From positions 1 through 18,724 of the forward strand of contig CANQFX010000020.1 in the NCBI GenBank assembly GCA_947600015.1: a stretch of 18,724 bases of DNA, read 5' to 3'. Shown here piece after piece: positions 1 to 7,508 of this stretch; the stretch's first letter is position 1; each line of letters starts with the position of its first letter. The notes beneath the pieces were generated by a model. The model was not told the DNA's origin, searched no databases, and saw only the letters and a list, made by a program, of their open reading frames with translations. The position numbers and the translations under genes were made by a program. Source of the stretch: an uncultured Bacilli bacterium. GTDB taxonomy: Bacteria > Bacillota_I > Bacilli_A > RF39 > UBA660.

Positions 1-7
1 TGTGTTG

Positions 8-44
8 GCATAATCTTGATTGATTATGTTTTTTTTGTTTTTTT
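8..44 (+). terminator. Rho-independent terminator of a rightward gene left of the window
   Basis: Arms CATAATC (9-15) and GATTATG (22-28) form a 7-bp stem around a 6-base loop, with a possible extra G-U pair at 8/29. A nearly pure T run follows at 29-44. The orientation implies that a rightward gene ends just outside the left edge. The stem is AT-rich, so strength is uncertain, but the long T tract is typical. Confidence 0.7.
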
Positions 45-70
45 ACATAAACGCACTTTCCTTATAAATA

Positions 71-102
71 AAAAAGAAAACCTCATATATATATGAGATT
101 TT
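71..102 (-). terminator. Terminator of the NfeD-SPFH operon
   Basis: A perfect 16-base palindrome (82-97, CTCATAT plus its complement) is flanked by A77-A80 and T99-T102, which extend the stem past one C/A mismatch. Read leftward it is followed by a U-rich tract (complement of 71-80). It lies about 30 bases past the SPFH stop codon and is the natural end of that operon. Confidence 0.7.
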
Positions 103-130
103 CCAATATGATAAAACAGATTAATCTATA

Positions 131-1018
131 CTATTTCTTTGATTTTTCAATTGTTTCCCCTAAAGTTGTTCCAATTGTCGCTAGGTTTTGCAACTCACTA
201 GGAACAATAATTTTCGTTGCTTGACCATTTGCAACTTCTACTAAAGCTTCATAACTCTTTAATTTAAGAACTGCTTCATCCATTTTAGCATCCTTTAAAA
301 GTTTCAATCCTTGTGCTGTTGCCTCCTGAATTTTAACAATGGCTTCTGCCTCTCCTTCTGCTTCTCGAATATGAGCTTCTCTTTTTGCATCTGCTCGCAA
401 GATAGTACTTTCTTTTTCTCCTTCAGCAATCAAAATAGCTGCTTTCTTTTCTCCCTCAGCTTTAAGAATTGCTTCTCTTCTTTCTCGCTCTGCTCGCATC
501 TGTTTTTCCATTGCTTCTTGAATATCTCTAGGTGGTAAAATGTTTTTTACTTCTACACGATTTACTTTAATTCCCCATGGATCCGTTGCCTCATCCAAAA
601 TGGAACGCATTTTTGTATTAATCACATCACGTGAAGTTAATGTTTCATCCAGCTCTAATTCTCCAATAATATTACGAAGTGTAGTTGCGGTTAAATTTTC
701 AATTGCACTAACAGGATTTTCCACTCCATAACTATAAAGTTTAGGATCAGTAATTTGAAAATACACCACCGTATCAATTTGCATTGTAACATTATCTTTC
801 GTAATTACCGGTTGTGGTGCAAAATCCTTCACAATTTCCTTTAAACTTACCGTACTAGCAACACGTTCAATAATGGGAATCACATAGTGAAGACCCGTTT
901 GCATCGTTCGATGATAAGCTCCTAATCGTTCCACAACACATGCCTTAGATTGTGGAATAATACGAATTCCAGATGCGGCAATGACAACAAGAACAATTAC
1001 AATAATAATTCCATACAT
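131..1018 (-). CDS. SPFH/stomatin-like membrane scaffold protein (QmcA/YbbK-like)
   Basis: A 295-residue member of the SPFH (stomatin/prohibitin/flotillin/HflK) family, membrane-anchored scaffolds thought to organise membrane microdomains and modulate membrane proteases. One N-terminal membrane segment lies at about residues 2-17. The SPFH domain spans about 20-180, with the family-typical PGLH-like turn (here TGLHYVIP, 41-48) and ENLTATTLRNIIGE (107-120). An Ala/Glu/Lys-rich coiled coil with repeated AEGE motifs follows (about 165-235), then a short C-terminal tail. Length is normal for the short bacterial stomatins. The ATG at 1018 has GGAGGA eight bases upstream, inside the last codons of the NfeD gene, so the two are translationally coupled. 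NfeD plus SPFH is a widely conserved partnership. The family call is secure; the exact client is not known. Confidence 0.93.
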   Translation of the reverse strand: MYGIIIVIVLVVIAASGIRIIPQSKACVVERLGAYHRTMQTGLHYVIPIIERVASTVSLKEIVKDFAPQPVITKDNVTMQIDTVVYFQITDPKLYSYGVENPVSAIENLTATTLRNIIGELELDETLTSRDVINTKMRSILDEATDPWGIKVNRVEVKNILPPRDIQEAMEKQMRAERERREAILKAEGEKKAAILIAEGEKESTILRADAKREAHIREAEGEAEAIVKIQEATAQGLKLLKDAKMDEAVLKLKSYEALVEVANGQATKIIVPSELQNLATIGTTLGETIEKSKK

Positions 1019-1019
1019 A

Positions 1020-1439
1020 TTATTTTTCCTCCTTCAAAACGACAAGTTTTACGCCATCTATTTTCTTTATTACCACTTTCTCTCCTACTTCAATTGGTTG
1101 ATCACTAACTGCTGTCCACACCGTTCCTAATACTTTCACTTCGCCATAAGAATCAGATTCAATCTTTTTCATAACAATGCCAACTTTCCCAATCACTCGA
1201 TCTAAATTTGTAGGAACAACAGCACCTTTTCGAACTTTCTTTACGAAAGATTTAGTCGCAATCAAACTAATAATACTAACAATCAGAAATACAACGACTT
1301 GAACCCAAAGAAACGAAGTAAAGCAAGCACAAATCATTGCCCCTATTGCTCCCAAGGCAAACCAAATAGACACTAAGTTAACCGTTATAAGTTCAATAAA
1401 GATAAGAATGAGAAATAGAATAAACCAATACAAGGACAT
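1020..1439 (-). CDS. NfeD-like membrane protein (short form), partner of the SPFH protein
   Basis: A short (about 139 aa) NfeD-type protein. The N-terminal half has three closely spaced hydrophobic segments (about 4-22, 25-43 and 45-63). After a basic stretch (KKVRKG) comes a C-terminal beta-rich OB-fold domain (about 75-138) with the typical IGKVGIV and VWTAVSD motifs. It lacks the ClpP-like protease domain of long NfeD proteins, as expected for the form paired with stomatin. The start at 1439 is preferred over an upstream in-frame ATG at 1517 because GAGGTGAG lies seven bases before it and the promoter sits just upstream. A start at 1517 would also place the promoter inside the gene. Its stop is two bases from the SPFH start, forming a two-gene operon. 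Confidence 0.88.
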   Translation of the reverse strand: MSLYWFILFLILIFIELITVNLVSIWFALGAIGAMICACFTSFLWVQVVVFLIVSIISLIATKSFVKKVRKGAVVPTNLDRVIGKVGIVMKKIESDSYGEVKVLGTVWTAVSDQPIEVGEKVVIKKIDGVKLVVLKEEK

Positions 1440-1458
1440 AAAACTCACCTCTACTAAG

Positions 1459-1487
1459 ATTATATGAAAATTAGACACTTTTTTCAA
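1459..1487 (-). promoter_or_regulatory. Sigma-A-type promoter of the NfeD-SPFH operon
   Basis: Read leftward: TTGAAA (1487-1482), a 17-base spacer, then a perfect TATAAT (1464-1459). The predicted start near 1452 gives a leader of only about 13 bases, so transcription would begin at the edge of the ribosome binding site. It is back to back with the promoter at 1507-1535. Confidence 0.8.
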
Positions 1488-1506
1488 TAAAATCTTAGAA
1501 ATATTC

Positions 1507-1535
1507 TTGTTTATCAATCAAATATATAATATAAT
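1507..1535 (+). promoter_or_regulatory. Sigma-A-type promoter of the Ig-repeat protein gene
   Basis: TTGTTT (1507-1512), a 17-base spacer and TATAAT (1530-1535). A second TATAAT overlaps at 1525-1530 but would leave only a 12-base spacer. The predicted start is near 1542, about 16 bases before the ATG at 1558. The -35 boxes of this and the divergent nfeD promoter are about 20 bases apart, so one regulator bound between them could affect both. Confidence 0.65.
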
Positions 1536-1557
1536 TACATTAAAGATAGGAGTTCTT

Positions 1558-2274
1558 ATGAAAAAGATGTCAGTAAAAGAAAAGAGAATCGTTGCAGCAA
1601 CATTAGGATGTTGGGGAATTTTATTTATTGGTAGTGGTTTCATTATGAACATCAATAACAAACCAGTAATTCAGAAAAACTACTTAGTAAGTACAAACCT
1701 ACGAAGAGTAGAAGAAGCAAAAACAAACGAAATAAAATTAAAAGATATGGAATTGGAAATCAACCAACCGTTAAGTGTAGATATTAAAGATTATTTAGAG
1801 GATATTCAAAATTTAGATGAAAGCATATTAAAAGCCTTGAAACTAGATACCTCTATGGTAAATATCAATGAAGCTGGAACTTATACCTATACAATTACTT
1901 ATAAAAAGAAAAAATATAATGGAACTTTCAAAATAAAAGAAAAACAATTACCAAAAGTAGCAATCACCCTAAAAAATTTAAAATTAGAAAAAGGATCTGC
2001 TCTCTCTACAAACTTATCCACATATATTGTAGAAAACTTATCAGAAGAAGTAAAAAAACATATTACTTTAGATTTAACAGCGGTAAATACAATGCAACCA
2101 GCCATTTATCAATATACAGTAACTTATGATGGGAAATTATATACAGCAACGATTGAAATATACGAACCTCATACTACAGTATTAACTCCAAATAAAGAAG
2201 AAAATTCGAATACAGAAAATTCGAATACTGGAACAGAAGAAAGTAAAAAAGAAGAAGAACAAAACCCAGAATAA
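1558..2274 (+). CDS. Membrane-anchored extracellular protein with two Ig-like repeats; function unknown
   Basis: A 238-residue protein I cannot assign to a named family. The basic N-terminus (KKMSVKEKR) and a hydrophobic segment at about 13-31 make an uncleaved signal anchor, so the rest should face outside. Two modules of about 63 residues resemble each other: each ends in a beta-hairpin pattern, AGTYTYTITYKKKKYNGTFKI in the first (quoted here only in part: GTYTYTITYKKKKY) and AIYQYTVTYDGKLYTATIEI in the second. This is typical of bacterial Ig-like domains, of which the NlpC/P60 protein at 14384-15442 also carries examples. The C-terminus is a low-complexity Glu/Asn/Thr/Ser tail encoded partly by a short DNA repeat. 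The start at 1558 is chosen over 1507 because AGGAG lies six bases before it and the promoter covers 1507-1535. Confidence 0.82.
   Translation: MKKMSVKEKRIVAATLGCWGILFIGSGFIMNINNKPVIQKNYLVSTNLRRVEEAKTNEIKLKDMELEINQPLSVDIKDYLEDIQNLDESILKALKLDTSMVNINEAGTYTYTITYKKKKYNGTFKIKEKQLPKVAITLKNLKLEKGSALSTNLSTYIVENLSEEVKKHITLDLTAVNTMQPAIYQYTVTYDGKLYTATIEIYEPHTTVLTPNKEENSNTENSNTGTEESKKEEEQNPE
2200..2228 (+). repeat. 15-base tandem duplication in the coding tail
   Basis: The unit GAAAATTCGAATAC occurs at 2200-2213 and again at 2215-2228, a 15-base period that encodes ENSNT twice. It lies in the low-complexity acidic tail, where copy number could vary without breaking the frame. Confidence 0.8.
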
Positions 2275-2300
2275 AATCAATGCAATAAAACAAGAAATGA

Positions 2301-2337
2301 AAAAGAATACCATAAATTCTCAAAATGGTATTCTTTT
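2301..2337. terminator. Bidirectional terminator between the Ig-repeat gene and fhs
   Basis: A 12-bp perfect stem pairs AAAAGAATACCA (2301-2312) with TGGTATTCTTTT (2326-2337) around a 13-base loop. A run on the left arm and T run on the right make it usable in both directions. It sits between two convergent genes that stop at 2274 and 2347. Confidence 0.9.
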
Positions 2338-2346
2338 TATATTAGA

Positions 2347-3936
2347 CTATTTAACTCCAATAATATGATTTTCTTTTACATCAATGTTTTCATAATTCGG
2401 ATTTTTCGCAAGCCCTGGCATCGTCATAATATTTCCCAATAAAACAGTAAGAAAGCCGGCCCCATGATATAAACAAATATCTCGTACATAAACGTTAAAA
2501 TTTTGTGGAGCACCAATCATTTTTGCATCGTCAGAGAAAGAATATTGCGTTTTGGCAACACAAATAGGAAGATAAGAAAGATTTTCTTTTTCAATCTTAT
2601 GAATCATTTCTAAAGCACTAGAACTATACTCTACTTTTCCCGCATGATAAATTTCATGACAAACAAGTTCTATTTTTTGTTGTACTGATAAATTTTCTTC
2701 ATATAAATAATGGAATTGATTATCATTATTACACATTTTTAAAACTTCTTCTGCTAATCCAACGGCACCTTCACCACCATGAAGATAAGCGCTACTAATA
2801 GAAAAAGAAATACCTCGGGAATCGCAAAATTCCTTTACCACATTAATTTCTGAATCTAAATCCGTATCATATTGATTTAAACAAATGATAATATTTTTAC
2901 CAAACTTTTTTAAATTTTCATAATGTCTTTCCAAATTGGCAAGTCCTTTTTTTAAAGAATCTAAATCTTCCTCAAATATTTTTTCTTTTACTACACCACC
3001 ATGATATTTTAATGCTTTAATGGTCGCAACAAGTACCGTACAATCTGGCTTTAATTTACCAAGACGACATTTCATATCATAAAATTTCTCTGCTCCTAAA
3101 TCAGCACCAAAACCTGCTTCTGTCACAACAAAATCGCCTAACGATAAAGCTAACTTAGTCGCAACCAAACTATTACATCCATGAGCAATATTGGCAAAAG
3201 GACCACCATGAATAATTGCTGGATTATTTTCCTTTGTTTGTACTAAATTAGGTAAAAAGGCATCTTTTAATAATGCAGTAAGAGCACCTTCAATCTTCAA
3301 TTGTTTTGCATAAACCATTTCATTTTTACTATTATACCCAATGATAATATTACCAAGACGTGTTTTTAAATCATCTAAAGATTGGGCAAAACAAAATAAT
3401 GCCATAATTTCACTTGCTGCTGTAATGGAAAAGTTTTCTTCTCGATTCTGTAATTCCACACTTCTTAATGCACGATCATTCACATCAACAGCGCGGTGAA
3501 AAACAACTTTTTGAATATCCAAAGCATTCCCCTGATAGATATGATTATCAATCGCAGCACACAATAGATTATTGGCCGCTGTAATCGCATGAAAGTCACC
3601 AGTAAAATGAAGATTAATATCATCACTTGGTTCTACTTGACTTTTTCCACCACCTGTTGCCCCACCTTTCATTCCAAAAACTGGTCCCATAGAAGGCTCT
3701 CTCAACACAACAATAGCTTTTTTTTGTAGTCGATTCAACGCATCACAAAGTCCTATAGAAACAGTAGTTTTCCCCTCACCATAAGGAGTAGGACTCATCG
3801 CCGTCACTAAAATTAATTTCCCTAAATTAGAAGTGGAACTAAATTTTATTTTGGCTTTATCTTTCCCATATAAAATTAAATCATCTGAACTTAATCCCAA
3901 TTTTTTACCAATTTCACTAATATTTAATAATGGCAT
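2347..3936 (-). CDS. fhs: Formate-tetrahydrofolate ligase (formyltetrahydrofolate synthetase)
   Basis: Catalyses ATP-dependent joining of formate to tetrahydrofolate, giving 10-formyl-THF for purine and initiator-tRNA formylation and linking formate to one-carbon metabolism in the cytosol. The whole length matches the family: the P-loop TPYGEGKTT (residues 50-58), then EPSMGPVFGMKGGATGGG (about 80-97), the conserved HFTGDFHAI and AIDNHI region, GGPFANIAHG and TEAGFGADLG. At 529 residues it is slightly shorter than the usual 555-560 but looks intact at both ends. The ATG at 3936 has GAGGTG six bases before it. The longer reading (GTG at 3945, or the next ATG) would overlap that binding site. 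No folD or other folate gene is adjacent, so it is probably a single-gene unit ending at the shared terminator. Confidence 0.98.
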   Translation of the reverse strand: MPLLNISEIGKKLGLSSDDLILYGKDKAKIKFSSTSNLGKLILVTAMSPTPYGEGKTTVSIGLCDALNRLQKKAIVVLREPSMGPVFGMKGGATGGGKSQVEPSDDINLHFTGDFHAITAANNLLCAAIDNHIYQGNALDIQKVVFHRAVDVNDRALRSVELQNREENFSITAASEIMALFCFAQSLDDLKTRLGNIIIGYNSKNEMVYAKQLKIEGALTALLKDAFLPNLVQTKENNPAIIHGGPFANIAHGCNSLVATKLALSLGDFVVTEAGFGADLGAEKFYDMKCRLGKLKPDCTVLVATIKALKYHGGVVKEKIFEEDLDSLKKGLANLERHYENLKKFGKNIIICLNQYDTDLDSEINVVKEFCDSRGISFSISSAYLHGGEGAVGLAEEVLKMCNNDNQFHYLYEENLSVQQKIELVCHEIYHAGKVEYSSSALEMIHKIEKENLSYLPICVAKTQYSFSDDAKMIGAPQNFNVYVRDICLYHGAGFLTVLLGNIMTMPGLAKNPNYENIDVKENHIIGVK

Positions 3937-4095
3937 AATCATCACCTCTAACTAAATTATATTATATCACGTATTATATTAGAAAAAGTATCAAACTTGT
4001 CTTTCTCAAAAGAAATAACCACAAAAATAAAAAATTCTGAAAAGAAAAATACTTTTTTGCTTCTAAATCTATGCCAAATTTCAATAATTCCTGAT

Positions 4096-4124
4096 TTGTA
4101 TGCCATCAAAATGAATGTTATGAT
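4096..4124 (+). promoter_or_regulatory. Candidate promoter of the adhesin-sortase operon
   Basis: TTGTAT (4096-4101), a 17-base spacer and TATGAT (4119-4124), with a predicted start near 4131 and a leader of about 27 bases. The -35 box is weak, but spacing and position fit. The divergent fhs promoter should lie in the remaining stretch to about 3940. TATAAT occurs there twice on the other strand, but I found no convincing -35 partner. Confidence 0.5.
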
Positions 4125-4157
4125 TAGACCCGTTAAGAAAAAAAGGAGGGATAATTT

Positions 4158-5585
4158 TTGAAAAAAACAATATTTTTCTTAATACTATGCATGGTATCCA
4201 TCTTAGGTTTTACAAAAGAGGTGAATGCCGCAACTGCTCACTTTTACGAAGCAGAATATATTAGTGGGATTTATATTAAAAAAATCCCCTCTCATGCACA
4301 AGTCACTTATTATCAAGAAGCTAGATTTTTCCGAGAAACAGGAACAAATAATTTTGCTTATTGTGCTGAACCATTTTCCGTGTTTGTAGGAAACCCTAGT
4401 TATGAACCGACCTTAAATCCAAACAATTTAAGTGCCGCACAAAAAGAAAGAATATCTCTGCTTGCACATTATGGTTATGGATACAAAAATCATACCGAAG
4501 ATAAATGGTATGCTATTACTCAATTTATGATTTGGCAAGCAGCAGATCCTAGTGCAACGTTTTATTTCACAGATAAAGTTAATGGAGAAAAAATTACCAT
4601 CTTTACTAATGAAATGAACGAATTAAATCAAATGGTTACAAACTATCAAAAAAATCCATCGATGACCAATCAAACGTATTCTATTGTAGAAGAGGAAACA
4701 TTAACAATACATGATAATAATAATGTATTAAATTATTATAAATCAAATAACCCAAATGTAAAAATTGAAAATAATAATTTAATTGTGAATGGATTAAAAG
4801 AAGGAGAATATACAGTCACTTTAAGTAGAAAAGATACATTTCATAATAAACCCGTTATTTTTTATCATTCCAATGATTATCAAGATTTAGTAGAAACAGG
4901 AGATTTAGAAGCAAAAAATGTACAATTAAAAATTAAAGTGAAAGAAACTTCTCTTACGATTACAAAAGTAGATAAAGATACAAAAACAATCAAACCAAGT
5001 GGAGATGCTACCTTAGAGGGAGCAACTTATGAACTATATGATGAAAAAAATCAACTGATTACCACTTTAACCATAGGAGAAGATTCGATAGCGACGTTAC
5101 ATAATTTAAAATATGGGAAATACTATCTCAAAGAAATAGAAGCAGGGGAAGGATACAAAATTGATGACACGATTTATCCTTTTGAAGTGACAGAAGAAAC
5201 AACACATATTGATTTAATATTAGAAAATGAAGTAATAAAAAAGAAAATTATTCTACACAAACAATATGGTTCAAAAAACGATTTTCATCCAGAAGAAAAA
5301 ATACAGTTTAACATTTATAATAAAAACAATGAATTAGTCGCAACAATTACAACAAATCATTTAGGAATTGCCGAAATTGAATTACCATATGGCAAGTATA
5401 CAATAAAACAAGTGAATAGTACTCCAGGATATGATAAAATATTTCCTATTGATTTAGAAATAAAAGATGAAGTATTAGTAACCTATGAATTAAAAGACTA
5501 TAAAATCCCTGTTCCTAATACAAGCAATCAGAAAAAAAGTATTCTAACGTTAATATTAGAATTAATACAACAAATTTTATGTTAA
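4158..5585 (+). CDS. Sortase-anchored surface adhesin: thioester (TQXA) domain plus two Cna-B domains
   Basis: A 475-residue secreted wall protein. The signal peptide (1-24) probably ends at VNA/A. A thioester domain of the TQXA type covers about 28-165, with candidate Cys69 (AYCAEP) and Gln122 (ITQFMIWQ), the pair that forms an internal thioester able to bind host or surface nucleophiles. Two Cna-B/SpaA-like beta-sandwich domains follow. The first (about 264-358) keeps a Lys270/Glu326/Asn357 set fitting a self-made isopeptide bond. The second (about 361-447) has Gln418 and Asp447 where Glu and Asn are expected. The C-terminus has a VPNTS sorting motif (452-456) and a short hydrophobic stretch, but no basic tail. 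The start is TTG, fixed by AAGGAGGG seven bases upstream. The stop overlaps the sortase start, which argues that this is the sortase substrate. Confidence 0.9.
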   Translation: MKKTIFFLILCMVSILGFTKEVNAATAHFYEAEYISGIYIKKIPSHAQVTYYQEARFFRETGTNNFAYCAEPFSVFVGNPSYEPTLNPNNLSAAQKERISLLAHYGYGYKNHTEDKWYAITQFMIWQAADPSATFYFTDKVNGEKITIFTNEMNELNQMVTNYQKNPSMTNQTYSIVEEETLTIHDNNNVLNYYKSNNPNVKIENNNLIVNGLKEGEYTVTLSRKDTFHNKPVIFYHSNDYQDLVETGDLEAKNVQLKIKVKETSLTITKVDKDTKTIKPSGDATLEGATYELYDEKNQLITTLTIGEDSIATLHNLKYGKYYLKEIEAGEGYKIDDTIYPFEVTEETTHIDLILENEVIKKKIILHKQYGSKNDFHPEEKIQFNIYNKNNELVATITTNHLGIAEIELPYGKYTIKQVNSTPGYDKIFPIDLEIKDEVLVTYELKDYKIPVPNTSNQKKSILTLILELIQQILC

Positions 5586-6127
5586 AAAAGAAACTACCAC
5601 TTGCGATAATTCTCAGTATTTATACACTTTTTTGTTATCACATTTACACCTCAGTAAAACCAACCATTAATAAAATAAAAACAAATATTGCAACAATAAA
5701 TAGTATTCCCATTACAAAAAAAGAAGAAAGCCCGATTGGTAGAATTATCATTCCAAAACTTAATATTAAGCATAATCTTTATGACAAAAATAGTGAAGAA
5801 AATAATATCGAAAAAAATATTACTATCTTAGATGGATCTATGGAACCAGAAGAAGAAAATAGCATTTTATTTATTGCTGCTCATTCAGGTACAGGAAAAA
5901 TTGCTTACTTCAAACATTTAGATTCTTTAAAAGAAAATGATGATGTCATATTGATTTATAAAGGAAAGACATATTACTATAAAGTAGAAAAAGAATGGGA
6001 AATTCCTAAAAATGGATATATTGAAGTTCCAAAAGAAAACAATAAACAATTAGTTTTAACCACTTGTAGTCCTCAAAAAGAAGGACAGCAATTAATTATT
6101 AATTGTATAGAAAAAGAGCCTAATTAG
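5579..6127 (+). CDS. Sortase family transpeptidase, dedicated to the preceding adhesin
   Basis: A 182-residue sortase that should cut the VPNTS-type signal of the adhesin and join it to peptidoglycan. An N-terminal membrane anchor lies at about 6-25. The catalytic beta-barrel runs from about 52 (PIGRIIIPKLNI) to the C-terminus. His102 (AAHSG) and Cys163 (LTTCSP) are in place. Where sortases carry the catalytic Arg a few residues after the Cys, just before a Leu-Val-type strand, this protein has Gln170-Gln171 before LII. The ATG overlaps the end of the adhesin gene by seven bases, and no ribosome binding site is visible before it, so translation probably depends on the upstream gene. The subclass is uncertain; size and single N-terminal anchor fit small class D/E or B-like enzymes. 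Confidence 0.92.
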   Translation: MLKKKLPLAIILSIYTLFCYHIYTSVKPTINKIKTNIATINSIPITKKEESPIGRIIIPKLNIKHNLYDKNSEENNIEKNITILDGSMEPEEENSILFIAAHSGTGKIAYFKHLDSLKENDDVILIYKGKTYYYKVEKEWEIPKNGYIEVPKENNKQLVLTTCSPQKEGQQLIINCIEKEPN

Positions 6128-6138
6128 ACTCTTTTTTC
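6110..6138. terminator. Bidirectional hairpin spanning both stop codons of convergent genes
   Basis: AAAAAGAG (6111-6118) pairs with CTCTTTTT (6129-6136), and between them lies the perfect palindrome CTAATTAG (6120-6127), separated only by one C/A mismatch. The sortase stop (6125-6127) and the S41 protease stop (6120-6122) both lie inside it. The A and T arms double as short U tracts in each direction. Strength is uncertain because the U tract is part of the stem. Confidence 0.6.
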
Positions 6139-7412
6139 GATTGCGTTAAAATTTCTAAAGCCTTTTGAAGTTGCATATCATTTTCATCAGTTAATACTTC
6201 AGAAGAATTCTGTTCTTGGACTACTTCCACATCTGGAATAACTCCTTTTTCATTAATCCATTTTCCTTTTGATGTTAACCACTTCTGTGTAGTATACTTC
6301 AAACTAGCACCACTAGATAATTCAATTGCTTTTTGTACTGTTCCCTTACCATAAGTAGTAACCCCAACGATGCTTGCATTTTTATAATTTTCTTGGAAAC
6401 AAGATGCCAAGATTTCCGATGCTGAAGCACTAGCAGAATTAACCAAAACAACAATAGGATAATTTTTTTTATCTTTTGTAGAAGATTTTATTTTTTGTTT
6501 TTTTCCTTTAGTTTCAATTTGATATAAAACAGTATCTTTATCAAAGAAAACATCTAATACACGTTTTACCTGTAATAATTGTCCTCCAGGATTATCACGG
6601 ACATCAATAATTAAAGAAGAAATCTTTTTCTTTTCAAGGTGTTTTAAATGTTGTTCAAATTGAGAATACGTATTAGAAGAAAAAGTTTCAATGAAAAGAT
6701 ATCCTACTTTTTTATCATCCTTAGAAATTACTTTACTAGAAACAGAAGGAATTTCCACTCTGCTCCTTTTTACAGTAAATGTTTTTTCTTTTGTACCACG
6801 TAAAACAGTAATATTTACTTTTGTACCAATATTGCCTTTCATTAACTTAGAAATTTCATCTAAAGAAAGCCCTTGTACTTCTTTTTTATCTATTTTTTTA
6901 ATAATATCCCCGACTTTGAGTCCTGCTTTTTCACCTGGAGAATTAGAAAAGAGTGAGATGATTGTACTTTTTTCTTCTTCCCAAGAAACAGTAGCACCAA
7001 TTCCAACATAACTTCCTTCTACTGTCTGATTAAATTCATCTGTCGTTGCATCATCCATATAACTAGAATACGGATCATCTAACGAAGAAATCATCCCCGC
7101 GATAGCGGCATTCATCAATTCTTTTTTATCAACAGAATCATAATAATTATCTAAAATATTTTCATAAGTAGAAACAAATTCTCTCACTTCAGAAGACATA
7201 AACGAAGAATATCGATTTCTCCCATACATTAAAACACAACCCATAATAACACCAAACAATACAGAAATAACAATAATACAGGAAACTTCAATCGAATTAA
7301 AACCTTTTCTCTGTTCCATTGTTTCTTCTTGTATTTGTGAACTCTTTTTTTTCTTGAACTTAGAATTTTTAATGTTTTTAGAATCATTCGTTTTCTTCTT
7401 TCTCTCCTTCAT
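6120..7412 (-). CDS. S41 family C-terminal processing peptidase (CtpA/CtpB-like)
   Basis: A membrane-anchored serine protease of the tail-specific (Prc/CtpA) family, acting outside the membrane on exposed C-termini of envelope proteins. Order of parts in 430 residues: a very basic cytoplasmic tail (1-36), one membrane segment (about 43-63), a helical N-domain with LDDPYSSYM (111-119), a PDZ domain (about 132-216, including the GLKVGDII loop), and the S41 catalytic domain. The Ser/Lys dyad fits Ser330 (in SASASASEIL) and Lys356 (YGKGTVQ). There is no C-terminal peptidoglycan-binding domain. GAGGTGGG precedes the ATG at a normal distance. In spore formers a relative (CtpB) cleaves SpoIVFA, so a sporulation role is possible here but not shown. 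Its last eight bases overlap the convergent sortase gene. Confidence 0.96.
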   Translation of the reverse strand: MKERKKKTNDSKNIKNSKFKKKKSSQIQEETMEQRKGFNSIEVSCIIVISVLFGVIMGCVLMYGRNRYSSFMSSEVREFVSTYENILDNYYDSVDKKELMNAAIAGMISSLDDPYSSYMDDATTDEFNQTVEGSYVGIGATVSWEEEKSTIISLFSNSPGEKAGLKVGDIIKKIDKKEVQGLSLDEISKLMKGNIGTKVNITVLRGTKEKTFTVKRSRVEIPSVSSKVISKDDKKVGYLFIETFSSNTYSQFEQHLKHLEKKKISSLIIDVRDNPGGQLLQVKRVLDVFFDKDTVLYQIETKGKKQKIKSSTKDKKNYPIVVLVNSASASASEILASCFQENYKNASIVGVTTYGKGTVQKAIELSSGASLKYTTQKWLTSKGKWINEKGVIPDVEVVQEQNSSEVLTDENDMQLQKALEILTQSKKESN

Positions 7413-7470
7413 ATTCCCACCTCATCATTTCATAAATAATCATATCACAAGGAAAGAAAAAAAAGAATAA

Positions 7471-7498
7471 TTAAAACAAAAAAAGGCAAAACTGCCTT
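7471..7498 (-). terminator. Terminator behind tRNA-Asn
   Basis: Read leftward, AAGGCA (7498-7493) and TGCCTT (7488-7483) form a 6-bp stem with a GTTT loop, followed by a T-rich run (complement of 7473-7484). It lies about 10 bases after the tRNA 3' end and separates it from the S41 protease gene. Confidence 0.85.
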
Positions 7499-7508
7499 CA
7501 TGTCATCA

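Noticed and set aside
311..731. Two rightward open frames rich in Ser, Phe and Cys opposite the SPFH gene
   Set aside because: They are mirror images of the Glu/Lys-rich coiled coil and SPFH domain on the other strand, with no ribosome binding site and biased composition.
1507..1557. Longer start for the Ig-repeat protein at 1507
   Set aside because: The extra codons cover the predicted promoter, and the start lacks a binding site, whereas ATG 1558 has AGGAG.
3937..4095. Riboswitch or regulatory leader between fhs and the adhesin gene
   Set aside because: The stretch is AT-rich without a strong stem or known aptamer pattern, and only weak A/T hairpins can be drawn.
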